NCBI GenBank assembly: GCA_958298945.1
Contig: OY282608.1
Location: 75,316,806-75,380,805, forward strand
Direction: 5' to 3'
DNA from: Atherix ibis
Taxonomy: Eukaryota > Arthropoda > Insecta > Diptera > Athericidae
DNA: 64,000 nt
Position 1 is the stretch's first letter. Each line of letters begins with the position of its first letter. Shown one piece after another: positions 1 through 11,647 of the stretch. The notes beneath the pieces are model-generated. The model did not search any database and was not told the origin of the DNA. It saw only the letters and a list, made by a program, of their open reading frames with translations. Position numbers and translations under genes: made by a program.

Positions 1-452
1 TGTTAGTTTGTTGATTTGTTGGTTTGTTGGTTTGTTGGTTTGTTGGTTTGTTGGTTTGTTTGTTTGTTGGTTTGTTCGTTTTTTGGTTTTTTGGTTTGTT
101 GGTTTGTTGGTTTGTTGCTTTGTTGGTTTGTTGGTTTGTTGGTTTGTTGGTTTGTTGGTTTGTTTGTTTGTTGGTTTGTTCGTTTGTTGGTTTGTTGGTT
201 TGTTCGTTTGTTGGTTTGTTGGTTTATTGGTTTGTTGGTTTGTTGGTTTGTTGGTTTGTTGGTTTGTTGGTTTGTTGGTTTGTTGGTTTGTTGGTTTGTT
301 GGTTTGTTGGTCCGTTGGTTTGTTGGTTTGTTGGTTTGTTGGTTTGTTGGTTTGTTGGTTTGTTGGTTTGTTTGTTTGTTGGTTTGTTGGCTTGTTGGTT
401 TTTTGGCTTGTTGGATTGTTGGTTTGTTGGTTTGTTGGTTTGTTTGTTTGTT

Positions 453-538
453 GGTTTGGTCGGTTGTTAGCTTGTTGGTTTTTTGGCTTGTTGGCTTGTT
501 GGCTTGTGGGTTTGTTGGTATGTTTGTTTGTTGGTTTG
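453..538 (+). repeat. Module M3, first copy
   Basis: M3 begins GGTTTGGTCGGTTGTTAG, continues with a GGTTTTTT unit and a run of GGCTTGTT units, and ends at GGTATGTTTG. I find 11 copies, starting at 453, 2589, 10542, 12772, 16193, 34687, 36358, 42252, 53854, 56375 and 63933. In the copies at 34687 and 36358 the middle TTGGTTTTTTGG is shortened to TTGCTTTTTGG. The copy at 36358 has CTACTG in place of CGGTTG. From 12 kb onward every M3 lies 78, 86 or 94 bases after the start of an M1 ending. Confidence 0.8.
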
Positions 539-960
539 TTGGTTTGTTGGTTTGTTGGTTTGTTGGTTTCTTGGTTTGTTGGTTTGTTGGTTTTTTGGTT
601 TGTTGGCTTGTTGGTTTGTTGGTTTGTTGAATTGTTGGTTTGTTGGTTTGTTGGTTTGTTGGTTTGTTGGTTTGTTGGTTTGTTGGTTTGTTGGTTTGTT
701 TGTTTGTTGGTTTGTGTGTTTGTTGGCTTTTTGGTTTGTTGGCTTGTTGGCTTGTTGGTTTGTTGGTTTGTTGGTTTGTTGGTTTGTTGGTTTGTTGGTT
801 TGTTGGTTTGTTGGCTTGTTGGTTTGTTAGTTTGTTGATTTGTTGGGGTGTTGTTTTTTGGTTTGTTTGTTTGTTGGTTTGTTGGCTTGTTGGCTTGTTG
901 GTTTGTTGGTTTGTTGGTTTGTTGGTTTGTTGGTTTGTTGGTTTGTTGGTTTGTTGGTTT

Positions 961-1045
961 GTTCGTTTGTTGTTTTGTTAGTTTGTTGGTGTGTTCACTT
1001 GTGCGTTTGTTGGCTTGTTGGTTTGTTGGCTTGTTGGCTTGTTGG
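961..1045 (+). repeat. Module M2, first copy
   Basis: M2 reads CGTTTGTT, GTTTTGTT and AGTTTGTT, then GTTCACTTGTGCGTTTG, then GGCTTGTT units in the order C, T, C, C. Copies with CACTTGTGCG or a near form lie near 996, 3126, 10878, 11953, 35627, 37507, 41464, 42675, 44019, 45411, 47152, 50326, 53051, 54580, 55668, 57600 and 60426. CACTTTTGCG forms lie near 56759, 59270 and 62114, and a CATTTGTGCG form near 40673. CGCTTGTGAG forms lie near 14690, 18125, 20135, 22810, 24968, 26940 and 29446. CGCTTGTGCG forms lie near 49780, 52509, 55114 and 63799. These subfamilies cluster by region. Confidence 0.8.
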
Positions 1046-4000
1046 TTTGTTGGTTTGTTGGTTTGTTGGTTTGTTAGTTTGTTGGTTTGTTGGCTTGTTG
1101 GCTTGTTGGTTAGTTGGTTTGTTGGTTTGTTGGTTTGTTCGTTTGTTGGTTTGTATAGTTTGTTGATTTGTTGGTTTGCTGGTTTGTTCGTTTGTTGGTT
1201 ATTTGGTTTGTTGGCTTGTTGGTTTATTGGTTTGTTGGTTTGTTGGTTTGTTGGTTTGTTGGTTTGTAGGTTTGTTGGATAGTTGGTTTGTTGGTTTGTT
1301 GGTTTGTTGGTTTATTGGTTTGTTGGTTTGTTGGTTTGTTCGTATGTTGGTTTGTTGATTTGTTGGTTTGTTCGTTTGTTGGCTTGTTGGTTTGTTGGCT
1401 TGTTGGCTTATTGGTTTGTTGGTTTGTTGGGTTGTTGGTTATTTGGTTTGTTGGTGTGTTGGTTTGTTGGTTTGTTGGTTTGTTGGTTTGTTGGTTAGTT
1501 GGTTTGTTGGTTTTTTGTTTTTTTGGTTTGTTCGTTTGTTGGTATGTTGGTTTGTTGGTTTGTTGGTTTGTTGGTTTTCTGGTTTGTTGGCTTGTTGGTT
1601 TGTTGGTTTGTTGGTTTGTTTGTTTGTTGGTTTGTAGGCTTGTTGGTTGTTTGGCTTGTTGGTTTGTTGTTTTGTTGGTTTGTTGGTTTGTTTGTTTGTT
1701 GGTTTGTTGGTTTGTTGGTTTGTTGGTTTGTTGGTTTGTTCGTTTGTTGGTTTGTTGGTTTGTTGGTTAGTTCGTTTATTGGTTAGTTGATTTGTTAGTT
1801 TGTTCGTTTGTTCGTTTGTTGGCTTGGTGGTTTGTTGGCTTGTTGGCTTGTTGGTTTGTTGGTTTATTGGGTTGTTGGTTACTTGGTTTGTTGGTTTGTT
1901 GGTTTGTTGGTTTATTGGTGTGTTGGTTTGTTGGTTTGTTGGTTTTTTGGTTTTTTGGTTTTTTGGTTTGTTGGCTTGTTGGTTTATTGATTTGTTGATT
2001 TGTTGGTTTGTTGGTTTGTTGGTTTGTTGGTTTGTTCGTTTGTTGGTTTTTTGGTTTGTTGGTTTGTTGGTTTGTTGGTTTGTTGGTTTGTTGGTTTGTT
2101 GGTTTGTTGGTTTGTTGGTTTGTTGGTTTGTTGGTTTGTTGGTTTGTTGGTTTGTTGGTTTGTTGGTTTGTTGATTTGTTGGGTTGTCGGTTTGTTGGTT
2201 TGTTGGTTTGTTGGTTTTTTGGTTTGTTGGTTTGTTGGTTTGTTGGTTTGTTGGTTTGTTGGTTTGTTGGTTTGTTGGTTTGTTGGTTTGTTGGTTTATT
2301 GGATTGTTGGTTTGTTGGTTTGTTGGCTTGTTGGTTTGTTGGCTTGTTGGCTTGTTGGTTTGTTGGTTTGTTGGTTTATTGGTTTGTTGGTTTGTTGGTT
2401 TGTTGGTTTGTTGGTTTGTAGGTTTGTTGGTTTGTTGGTTTGTTGGTCTGTTGGTTTGTTGGTTTGTTGTTTTGTTGGTTTGTTGGTTTGTTGGTTTGTT
2501 TGTTTGTTGGTTTGTTGGCTTGTTGGTTTTTTAGCTTGTTGGTTTGTTGGTTTGTTGGTTTGTTGGTTTGTTGGTTTGTTTGTTTGTTGGTTTGGTCGGT
2601 TGTTAGCTTGTTGGTTTTTTGGCTTGATGGCTTGTTGGCTTGTTTGTTTGTTGGTATGTTTGTTTGTTGGTTTGTTGGTTTGTTGGTTTGTTGGTTTGTT
2701 GGTTTGTTGGTTTGTTGGTTTGTTGGTTTGTTGGTTTTTTGGTTTGTTGGCTTGTTGGTTTGTTGGCTTGTTGGCTTGTTGAATTGTTGGTTTGTTGGTT
2801 TGTTGGTTTGTTGGTTTGTTGGTTTGTTGGTTTGTTAATTTGTTGTTTTGTTTGTTTGTTGGTTTGTGTGTTTGTTGGCTTATTGGCTTGTTGGCTTGTT
2901 GGTTTGTTGATTTGTTGATTTGTTGGTTTGTTGGTTTGTTGGTTTGTTGGTTTGTTGGTTTGTTGGTTTGTTGGTTTGTTGGTTTGTTTGTTTGTTGGTC
3001 TGTTGGTTTGTTGGTTTGTTGGTTTTTTGGTTTGTTGGTTTGTTTGTTTGTTGGTTTGTTGGTTTGTTGGTTTGTTAGTTTGTTGGTTTGTTCGTTTGTT
3101 GTTTTGTCAGTTTGTTGGTTTGTTCACTTGTACGTTTGTTGGCTTGTTGGTTTGTTGGCTTGTTGGCTTGTTGGTTTGTTGGTTTGTTGGTTTGTTGGTT
3201 TGTTAGTTTGTTGGTTTGTTGGCTTGTTGGCTTGTTGGTTAGTTGGTTTGTTGGTTTGTTGATTTGTTCGTTTGTTGGTTTGTTAGTTTGTTGGTTTGTT
3301 GGTTTGCTGGTTTGTTCGTTTGTTGGTTTTTTGGTTTGTTGGTTTGATGGTTTGTTGGTTTATTTGTTTGTTTGTTTTTTGGTTTGTTGGTTTGTTGGTA
3401 TGTTGGTTTGTTGGTTTGTTGGTTTGTTGGTTTGTTCGTTTGTTGGTTTTTTGGTTTGTTGGTTTGTTGGTTTGTTGGTTTGTTGGTTTATTGGTTTGTT
3501 GGTTTGTTGGTTTGTTGGTTTGTTGGTTTGTAGGTTTGTTGGTTTGTTGGTTTGTTGGTCTGTTAGTTTGTTGGTTTATTGGTTTGTTGGTTTGTTGGTT
3601 TGTTCGTCTGTTGGTTTGTTGATTTGTTAGTTTGTTCGTTTGTTCATTTGTTGGCTTGTTGGTTTGTTGGCTTGTTGGTTTGTTGGTTTGTTGGGTTGTT
3701 GGTTATTTGGTTTGTTGGTGTGTTTGTTTGTTGGTTAGTTGGTTTGTTGGTTTTCTGGTTTGTGGGCTTGTTGGTTTGTTGGTTTGTTGGTTTTTTTGTT
3801 TGTTGGTTTGTTGGCTTGTTGGTTGCTTGGCTCGTTGGTTTGTTGTTTTGTTGTTTTGTTGGTTTGATGGTTTGTTGGTTTGTTTGTTTGTTGGTTTGTT
3901 CGGTTGTTGGTTTGTTGGTTTGTTGGTTTGTTCGTTTGTTGGTTTTTTGGTTTGTTGGTTTGTTGGTTTGTTGGTTTGTTGGTTTGTTGGTTTGTTAGTT

Positions 4001-5011
4001 TGTTAAATTGTTGGTTTGTTGGTTTGTTGGTTTGTTGGTTTGTTGGTTTGTTGATTTGTTGGGTTGTTGGTTTGTTGGTTTGTTGGTTTGTTGGTTTTTG
4101 GTTTGTTGGTTTGTTGGTTTGTTGGTTTGTTGGTTTGTTGGTTTGTTGGTTTGTTGGTTTGTTGGTTTGTTGGTTTGTTGGTTTGTTGGTTTGTTGGTTT
4201 GTTGGTTTGTTGGTTTATTGGATTGTTGGTATGTTGGTTTGTTGGGTTGTTGGTTTGTTGGCTTGTTGGCTTGTTGGTTTGTTGGTTTGTTGGTTTATTG
4301 GTTTGTTGGTTTGTTGGTTTGTTGGTTTGTTGGTTTGTAGGTTTGTTGGTTTGTTGGTTTGTTGGTCTATTGGTTTGTTGGTTTGTTGGTTTGTTGGTTT
4401 GTTGGTTTGTTGGTTTGTTAGTTTGTTGGTTTGTTGGCTTGTTGGCTTGTTGGTTAGTTGGTTTGTTGGTTTGTTGGTTTGTTGGTTTGTTGGTTTGTTA
4501 GTTTGTTGGTTTGTTGGTTTGCTGGTTTGTTCTTATGTTGGTTTTTTGGTTTGTTGGTTTGTTGGTTTGTTGGTTTGTTGGTTTGTTGGTTTGTTGGTTT
4601 GTTTGTTTGTTTGTTTTTTGGTTTGTTGGTTTGTTGGTTTGTTGGTTTGTTGGTTTGTTGGTTTGTTCGTTTGTTGGTTTTTTGGTTTGTTGATATGTTG
4701 GTTTGTTGGTTTGTTGGTTTATTGGTTTGTTGGTTTGTTGGTTTGTTGGTTTGTTGGTTTGTTGGTTTGTAGGTTTGTTGGTTTGTTGGTTTATTGGTCT
4801 GTTGGTTTGTTGGTTTGTTGGTTTGTTGGTTTGTTGGTTTGTTGGTTTGTTGGTTTGTTTGTTTGTTTGTTTTTTGGTTTGTTGGTTTGTTGGTTTGTTG
4901 GTTTGTTGGTTTGTTGGTTTGTTCGTTTGTTGGTTTTTTGGTTTGTTGGTTTGTGGGTTTGTCGGTTTGTTGGCTTGTTGGTTTGTTGGTTTCTTGGTTT
5001 GTTGGTTTGTT

Positions 5012-5375
5012 GGTTACTTGGTTTGTTGGTTTGTTGGTTTGTTGGCTTGTTGGTTTACTGGTTTGTTGGTTTGTTGGTTTGTTGCTTTGTTGGTTTGTTT
5101 GTTTGTTGGTTTGGTCGTTTGTTGGCTTGTTGGTTTTTTGGCTTGTTGGTTTGATAGTTTGTTGGCTTGTTGGTTTGTTCGTTTGTTATTTTGTTGGTTT
5201 GCTAGTTTGTTTGTTTGTTGGTGTGTACGTTTGTTGGTTTGTTGGTTTGTTGGTTTGTTGGTTTGTTGGTTTGTTGGTTTGTTGGTTTGTTTGTTTGTTG
5301 GTTTGTGTGTTTGTTGGCTTGTTGGTTTGTTGGCTTGTTGGCTTGTTCGTTTGTTGGTGTTGGTTACTTGATTTG
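5012..5375 (+). repeat. Module M1, copy 1 (long form)
   Basis: M1 is an ordered set of variant units. It starts GGTTACTTGG, then GGTTTACTGG, GCTTTGTT, GGTTTGGTCGTTTG, GATAGTTTG and GTTATTTTG, and ends ggtgttggttacttgatttg. The six-base GGTGTT inside that ending breaks the octamer register. In this copy, extra units between GTTATTTTG and the ending include a GGTGTGTACG element near 5221, which lengthens the module to 364 bp against about 236 bp for the short form. Confidence 0.8.
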
Positions 5376-5804
5376 TTTGTTGGTTTGTTGGCTTGTTGGT
5401 TTTTTGGTTTGTTGGTTTGTAGGTTTATTTGTTTGTTGGTTTGTTTGTTTGTTGGTGTGTACGTTTGTTGGTTTGTTGGTTTGTTGGTTTGTTGGTTTGT
5501 TGGTTTGTTGGTTTGTTGGTTTGTTTGTTTGTTGGTTTGTGTGTTTGTTGGTTTGATGGTTTGTTGGTTTGTTGGTTTGTTCGCTTGTTGGTTTTTTGGT
5601 TTGTTGGTTTGTTGGTTTGTTGGTTTGTTGGCTTGTTGGTTTGTTGGCTTGTTGGTTTGTTGCCTTGTTGGCTTGTTGGTTTGTTGGTTTGTTGGTTTGT
5701 TGGTTTGTTGGTTTGTTGGTTTGTTGGCTTGTTGGTTTGTTGGTTTGTTGGTTTGTTCGTTTGTTGGTTTGTTGGTCACTTGATTTGTTGGTTTTTTTGT
5801 TTGT

Positions 5805-5815
5805 TTTTTTAATGG
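5805..5815 (+). repeat. T-run AATGG element, first of five
   Basis: A T-run followed by AATGG interrupts the octamer rhythm just after a GGTCACTTGATTTG element. Copies lie at about 5805, 7489, 8999, 10037 and 18957, always preceded by TGTTTGTT units. This is one of the few places with consecutive A residues on the plus strand. It marks copies of one block family in 5.4-10.1 kb and again at 18.9 kb. Confidence 0.75.
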
Positions 5816-6485
5816 TTTGTTGGTTTGTTGGTTTGTTGTTTTGTTGGTTTGTTGGTTTGTTGGTTTATTGGTTTGTTGGTTTGTTGGTTTGTTGGTTTGT
5901 TCGTTTGTTGGTTTGTTGGTTTGTTGGTTTGTTGGTTTGTTGGTTTGTTGGTTTGTTGGTTTGTTGGTTTGTTGGTTTATTGGATTGTTGGTTTGTTGGT
6001 TTGTTGGGTTGTTGGTTTGTTGGCTTGTTGGCTTGTTGGTTTGTTGGTTTGTTGGTTTATTGGTTTGTTGGTTTGTTGGTTTGTTGGTTTGTTGGTTTGT
6101 AGGTTTGTTGGTTTGTTGGTTTGTTGGTCTATTGGTTTGTTAATTTGTTGGTTTGTTGGTTTGTTGGTTTGTTGGTTTGTTGGTTTGTTGGTTTGTTTGT
6201 TTGTTGGTTTGTTGGCTTGTTGGTTTTTTGGTTTGTTGGTTTTTTGGTTTTTTGGTTTGTTGGCTTGTTGGTTTGTTGGTTTGTTGGTTTGTTGGTTTGT
6301 TGGTTTGTTGGTTTGTTGGTTTGTTGGTTTGTTTGTTTGTTTGTTTTTTGGTTTGTTGGTTTGTTGGTTTGTTGGTTTTTTGGTTTGTTGGTTTGTTCGT
6401 TTGTTGGTTTTTTGGTTTGTTGGTTTGTGGGTTTGTCGGTTTGTTGGCTTGTTGGTTTGTTGGTTTCTTGGTTTGTCGGTTTGTT

Positions 6486-6817
6486 GGTTACTTGGTTTGT
6501 TGGTTTGTTGGTTTGTTGGCTTGTTGGTTTACTGGTTTGTTGGTTTGTTGGTTTGTTGCTTTGTTGGTTTGTTTGTTTGTTGGTTTGGTCGTTTGTTGGC
6601 TTGTTGGTTTTTTGGCTTGTTGGTTTGATAGTTTGTTGGCCTGTTGGTTTGTTCGTTTGTTATTTTGTTGGTTTGCTGGTTTGTTTGTTTGTTGGTGTGT
6701 ACGTTTGTTGGTTTGTTGGTTTGTTGGTTTGTTTGTTTGTTGGTTTGTGTGTTTGTTGGCTTGTTGGTTTGTTGGCTTGTTGGCTTGTTCGTTTGTTGGT
6801 GTTGGTTACTTGATTTG
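6486..6817 (+). repeat. Module M1, copy 2 (long form)
   Basis: This copy is 332 bp, with the full order from GGTTACTTGG to the GGTGTT ending. It differs from copy 1 in having GGCCTG in place of GGCTTG near 6640 and fewer canonical units between GTGTGTACG and the ending. A further GGTGTT ending follows only 238 bases later at 7036. Confidence 0.75.
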
Positions 6818-7060
6818 TTGGTTTGTTGGTTTGTTGGCTTGTTGGTTTTTTGGTTTGTTGGTTTGTAGGTTTATTTGTTTGTTGGTTTATTTGTTTGTTG
6901 GTGGGTACGTTTGTTGGTTTGTTGGTTTGTTGGTTTGTTGGTTTGTTGGTTTGTTGGTTTGTTGGTTTGTTTGTTTGTTGGTTTGTGTGTTTGTTGGCTT
7001 GTTGGTTTGTTGGCTTGTTGGCTTGTTCGTTTGTTGGTGTTGGTTACTTGATTTGTTGGT

Positions 7061-8775
7061 TTGTTGGTTTGTTGGCTTGTTGGTTTTTTGGTTTGTTGGT
7101 TTGTAGGTTTATTTGTTTGTTGGTTTGTTTGTTTGTTGGTGTGTACGTTTGTTGGTTTGTTGGTTTGTTGGTTTGTTGGTTTGTTGGTTTGTTGGTTTGT
7201 TGGTTTGTTTGTTTGTTGGTTTGTGTGTTTGTTGGTTTGATGGTTTGTTGGTTTGTTGGTTTGTTCGTTTGTTGGTTTTTTGGTTTTTTGGTTTGTTGGT
7301 TTGTTGGTTTGTTGGCTTGTTGGTTTGTTGGCTTGTTGGTTTGTTGCCTTGTTGGCTTGTTGGTTTGTTGGTTTGTTGGTTTGTTGGTTTGTTGGTTTGT
7401 TGGTTTGTTGGCTTGTTGGTTTGTTGGTTTGTTGGTTTGTTCGTTTGTTGGTTTGTTGGTCACTTGATTTGTTTGTTTGTTTGTTTGTTTTTTTAATGGT
7501 TTGTTGGTTTGTTGGTTTGTTGGTTTGTTGTTTTGTTGGTTTGTTGGTTTGTTGGTTTATTGGTTTGTTGGTTTGTTGGTTTGTTGGTTTGTTCGTTTGT
7601 TGGTTTGTTGGTTTGTTGGTTTGTTGGTTTGTTGGTTTGTTGGTTTGTTGGTTTGTTGGTTTGTTGGTTTGTTGGTTTATTGGATTGTTGGTTTGTTGGT
7701 TTGTTGGGTTGTTGGTTTGTTGGCTTGTTGGCTTGTTGGTTTGTTGGTTTGTTGGTTTATTGGTTTGTTGGTTTGTTGGTTTGTTGGTTTGTTGGTTTGT
7801 AGGTTTGTTGGTTTGTTGGTTTGTTGGTCTATTGGTTTGTTGGTTTGTTGGTTTGTTGGTTTGTTGGTTTGTTGGTTTGTTGGTTTGTTTGTTTGTTGGT
7901 TTGTTGGCTTGTTGGTTTTTTAGTTTGTTGGTTTTTTGGTTTTTTGGTTTGTTGGCTTGTTGGTTTGTTGGTTTGTTGGTTTGTTGGTTTGTTGGTTTGT
8001 TGGTTTGTTGGTTTGTTGGTTTGTTTGTTTGTTTGTTTTTTGGTTTGTTGGTTTGTTGGTTTGTTGGTTTGTTGGTTTGTTGGTTTGTTCGTTTGTTGGT
8101 TTTTTGGTTTGTTGGTTTGTGGGTTTGTCGGTTTGTTGGCTTGTTGGTTTGTTGGTTTCTTGGTTTGTTGGTTTGTTGGTTACTTGGTTTGTTGGTTTGT
8201 TTGTTTGTTGGCTTGTTGGTTTACTGGTTTGTTGGTTTGTTGGTTTGTTGCTTTGTTGGTTTGTTTGTTTGTTGGTTTGGTCGTTTGTTGGCTTGTTGGT
8301 TTTTTGGCTTGTTGGTTTGATAGTTTGTTGGCTTGTTGGTTTGTTCGTTTGTTATTTTGTTGGTTTGCTGGTTTGTTTGTTTGTTGGTGTGTACGTTTGT
8401 TGGTTTGTTGGTTTGTTGGTTTGTTGGTTTGTTGGTTTGTTGGTTTGTTTGTTTGTTGGTTTGTGTGTTTGTTGGCTTGTTGGTTTGTTGGCTTGTTGGC
8501 TTGTTCGTTTGTTGGTGTTGGTTACTTGATTTGTTGGTTTGTTGGTTTGTTGGCTTGTTGGTTTTTTGGTTTGTTGGTTTGTAGGTTTATTTGTTTGTTG
8601 GTTTATTTGTTTGTTGGTGTGTACGTTTGTTGGTTTGTTGGTTTGTTGGTTTGTTGGTTTGTTGGTTTGTTGGTTTTTTGGTTTGTTGGTTTGTTTGTTT
8701 GTTGGTTTGTGTGTTTGTTGGTTTGATGGTTTGTTGGTTTGTTGGTTTGTTCGTTTGTTGGTTTTTTGGTTTTTT
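7061..8775 (+). repeat. Segmental duplication, 1.68-kb unit, copy 2
   Basis: This is the right-hand partner of the preceding block, at offsets 1684, 1692 and 1716. It carries the same order of M4, GGTCACTTGATTTG, T-run AATGG, GGTTTATTGGATTG and M1. The right boundary is not sharp, because the following 8.6-10.1 kb contains another shorter copy of the same materials. Confidence 0.65.
8178..8533 (+). repeat. Module M1, copy 3 (long form)
   Basis: This copy is 356 bp and carries an internal GTGTGTACG. It is the same length as the copy at 11292-11647 and nearly matches it in variant order. A TGTTTGTT unit near 8199 replaces one canonical unit. Confidence 0.75.
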
Positions 8776-9360
8776 GGTTTGTTGGTTTGTTGGTTTGTTG
8801 GCTTGTTGGTTTGTTGGCTTGTTGGTTTGTTGGCTTGTTGGTTTGTTGGCTTGTTGGCTTGTTGGTTTGTTGGTTTGTTGGTTTGTTGGTTTGTTGGTTT
8901 GTTGGTTTGTTGGCTTGTTGGTTTGTTGGTTTGTTGGTTTGTTGGTTTGTTCGTTTGTTGGTTTGTTGGTCACTTGATTTGTTGGTTTGTTTGTTTGTTT
9001 TTTTAATGGTTTGTTGGTTTGTTGGTTTGTTGGTTTGTTGTTTTGTTGGTTTGTTGGTTTGTTGGTTTGTTGGTTTGTTGGTTTGTTGGTTTGTTCGTTT
9101 GTTGGTTTGTTGGTTTGTTGGTTTGTTGGTTTGTTGGTTTGTTGGTTTGTTGGTTTGTTGGTTTGTTGGTTTGTTGGTTTGTTGGTTTGTTGGTTTGTTG
9201 GTTTGTTGGTTTGTTGGTTTGTTGGTTTATTGGATTGTTGGTTTGTTGGTTTGTTGGGTTGTTGGTTTGTTGGCTTGTTGGCTTGTTGGTTTGTTGGTTT
9301 GTTGGTTTATTGGTTTGTTGGTTTGTTGGTTTGTTGGTTTGTTGGTTTGTTTGTTTGTTG

Positions 9361-9611
9361 GTTTGGTCGTTTGTTGGCTTGTTGGTTTTTTGGCTTGTTG
9401 GTTTGATAGTTTGTTGGCTTGTTGGTTTGTTCGTTTGTTATTTTGTTGGTTTGCTGGTTTGTTTGTTTGTTGGTGTGTACGTTTGTTGGTTTGTTGGTTT
9501 GTTGGTTTGTTGGTTTGTTGGTTTGTTTGTTTGTTGGTTTGTGTGTTTGTTGGCTTGTTGGTTTGTTGGCTTGTTGGCTTGTTCGTTTGTTGGTGTTGGT
9601 TACTTGATTTG
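9361..9611 (+). repeat. Module M1, partial copy
   Basis: The opening GGTTACTTGG and GGTTTACTGG units are absent. The module enters at GGTTTGGTCGTTTG and then runs normally through GATAGTTTG, GTTATTTTG and GTGTGTACG to the GGTGTT ending at 9592. The sequence to its left belongs to the GGTTTATTGGATTG block, so this is a junction between two block types. Confidence 0.65.
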
Positions 9612-11291
9612 TTGGTTTGTTGGTTTGTTGGCTTTTTGGTTTTTTGGTTTGTTGGTTTGTAGGTTTATTTGTTTGTTGGTTTGTTTGTTTGTTGGTGTGT
9701 ACGTTTGTTGGTTTGTTGGTTTGTTGGTTTGTTGGTTTGTTGGTTTGTTGGTTTGTTGGTTTGTTTGTTTGTTGGTTTGTGTGTTTGTTGGTTTGATGGT
9801 TTGTTGGTTTGTTGGTTTGTTCGTTTGTTGGTTTTTTGGTTTTTTGGTTTGTTGGTTTGTTGGTTTGTTGGCTTGTTGGTTTGTTGGCTTGTTGGTTTGT
9901 TGGCTTGTTGGTTTGTTGGTTTGTTGGTTTGTTGGTTTGTTGGTTTGTTGGTTTGTTGGCTTGTTGGTTTGTTGGTTTGTTGGTTTGTTCGTTTGTTGGT
10001 TTGTTGGTCACTTGATTTGTTGGTTTGTTTGTTTGTTTTTTTAATGGTTTGTTGGTTTGTTGGTTTGTTGGTTTGTTGTTTTGTTGGTTTGTTGGTTTGT
10101 TGGTTTGTTGGTTTGTTGGTTTGTTGGTTTGTTCGTTTGTTGGTTTGTTGGTTTGTTGGTTTGTTGGTTTGTTGGTTTGTTGGTTTGTTGGTTTGTTGGT
10201 TTGTTGGTTTGTTGGTTTATTGGATTGTTGGTTTGTTGGTTGGTTGGGTTGTTGGTTTGTTGGCTTGTTGGCTTGTTGGTTTGTTGGTTTGTTGGTTTAT
10301 TGGGTTGTTGGTTTGTTGGTTTGTTGGTTTGTTGGTTTGTAGGTTTGTTGGTTTGTTGGTTTGTTGGTCTATTGGTTTGTTGGTTTGTTGGTTTGTTGGT
10401 TTGTTGGTTTGTTGGTTTGTTGGTTTGTTGGTTTGTTTGTTTGTTGGTTTGTTGGCTTGTTGGTTTTTTGGCTTGTTGGTTTGTTGGTTTGTTGGTTTGT
10501 TGGTTTGTTGGTTTGTTGGTTTGTTGGTTTGTTTGTTTGTTGGTTTGGTCGGTTGTTAGCTTGTTGGTTTTTTGGCTTGTTGGCTTGTTGGCTTGTTGGT
10601 TTGTTGGTATGTTTGTTTGTTGGTTTGTTGGTTTGTTGGTTTGTTGGTTTGTTGGTTTATTGGTTTTTTGGTTTGTTAGCTTGTTGGTTTGTTGGCTTGT
10701 TGGCTTGTTGAATTGTTGGTTTGTTGGTTTGTAGGTTTGTTGGTTTGTTGGTTTGTTGGTTTGTTGGTTTGTTGGTTTGTTGGTTTGTTTGTTTGTTGGT
10801 TTGTGTGTTTGTTGGTTTGTTGGTTTATTAGTTTGTTGGTTTGTTCGTTTCTTGTTTTGTTAGTTTGTTGGTTTGTTCACTTGTGCATGTTGGTTTTTTG
10901 GTTTGTTGGTATGTTGGTTTGTTGGTTTGTTGGTTTATTGGTTTGTTGGTTTGTTGGTTTGTTGGTTTGTTGGTTTGTAGGTTTGTTGGTTTGTTGGTTT
11001 ATTGGTCTGTTGGTTTGTTGGTTTGTTGATTTGTTGGTTTTTTGGTTTTTTGGTTTGTTGGCTTGTTGGTTTGTTGGTTTGTTGGTTTGTTGGTTTGTTG
11101 GTTTGTTGGTTTGTTGGTTTGTTGGTTTGTTGGTTTGTTTGTTTGTTTGTTTTTTGGTTTGTTGGTTTGTTGGTTTGTTGGTTTGTTGGTTTGTTGGTTT
11201 GTTCGTTTGTTGGTTTTTTGGTTTGTTGGTTTGTGGGTTTGTCGGTTTGTTGGCTTGTTGGTTTGTTGGTTTCTTGGTTTGTTGGTTTGTT

Positions 11292-11647
11292 GGTTACTTG
11301 GTTTGTTGGTTTGTTGGTTTGTTGGCTTGTTGGTTTACTGGTTTGTTGGTTTGTTGGTTTGTTGCTTTGTTGGTTTGTTTGTTTGTTGGTTTGGTCGTTT
11401 GTTGGCTTGTTGGTTTTTTGGCTTGTTGGTTTGATAGTTTGTTGGCTTGTTGGTTTGTTCGTTTGTTATTTTGTTGGTTTGCTGGTTTGTTTGTTTGTTG
11501 GTGTGTACGTTTGTTGGTTTGTTGGTTTGTTGGTTTGTTGGTTTGTTGGTTTGTTGGTTTGTTTGTTTGTTGGTTTGTGTGTTTGTTGGCTTGTTGGTTT
11601 GTTGGCTTGTTGGCTTGTTCGTTTGTTGGTGTTGGTTACTTGATTTG
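11292..11647 (+). repeat. Module M1, copy 4 (long form)
   Basis: This copy is 356 bp, with the complete variant order and an internal GTGTGTACG near 11500. It is the last long-form copy with that internal element. All later full copies are 228-274 bp. Confidence 0.75.

Larger units (their letters stand above)
1..5011 (+). repeat. Diverged left part of array without M1
   Basis: This stretch is octamers with frequent single-base variants. It holds M3 at 453 and 2589 and M2 near 961 and 3090, but no copy of the GGTGTT-containing M1 ending that is common further right. A register-shifting irregular unit lies at about 841-860, where GGGGTGTTG is followed by a six-T run. A seven-base unit lies near 4096. 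The segments at about 2,050-2,420 and 4,010-4,350 resemble each other closely in variant order, including GATTTGTT followed by GGGTTGT and GGTTTATTGGATTG. They look like diverged copies. Confidence 0.7.
5377..7060 (+). repeat. Segmental duplication, 1.68-kb unit, copy 1
   Basis: Shared variant order aligns this block with the next one at an offset of 1684 bases. One anchor is the TTTTTTAATGG element at 5805, which recurs at 7489. The offset rises to 1692 at the M1 start (6486 and 8178) and 1716 at the M1 ending (6798 and 8514), each step a multiple of 8. Boundaries are approximate. Confidence 0.7.

Noticed and set aside
5805..5815. T-run element as a transcription terminator
   Set aside because: There is no preceding hairpin or gene, and the five copies are explained as markers of duplicated blocks.
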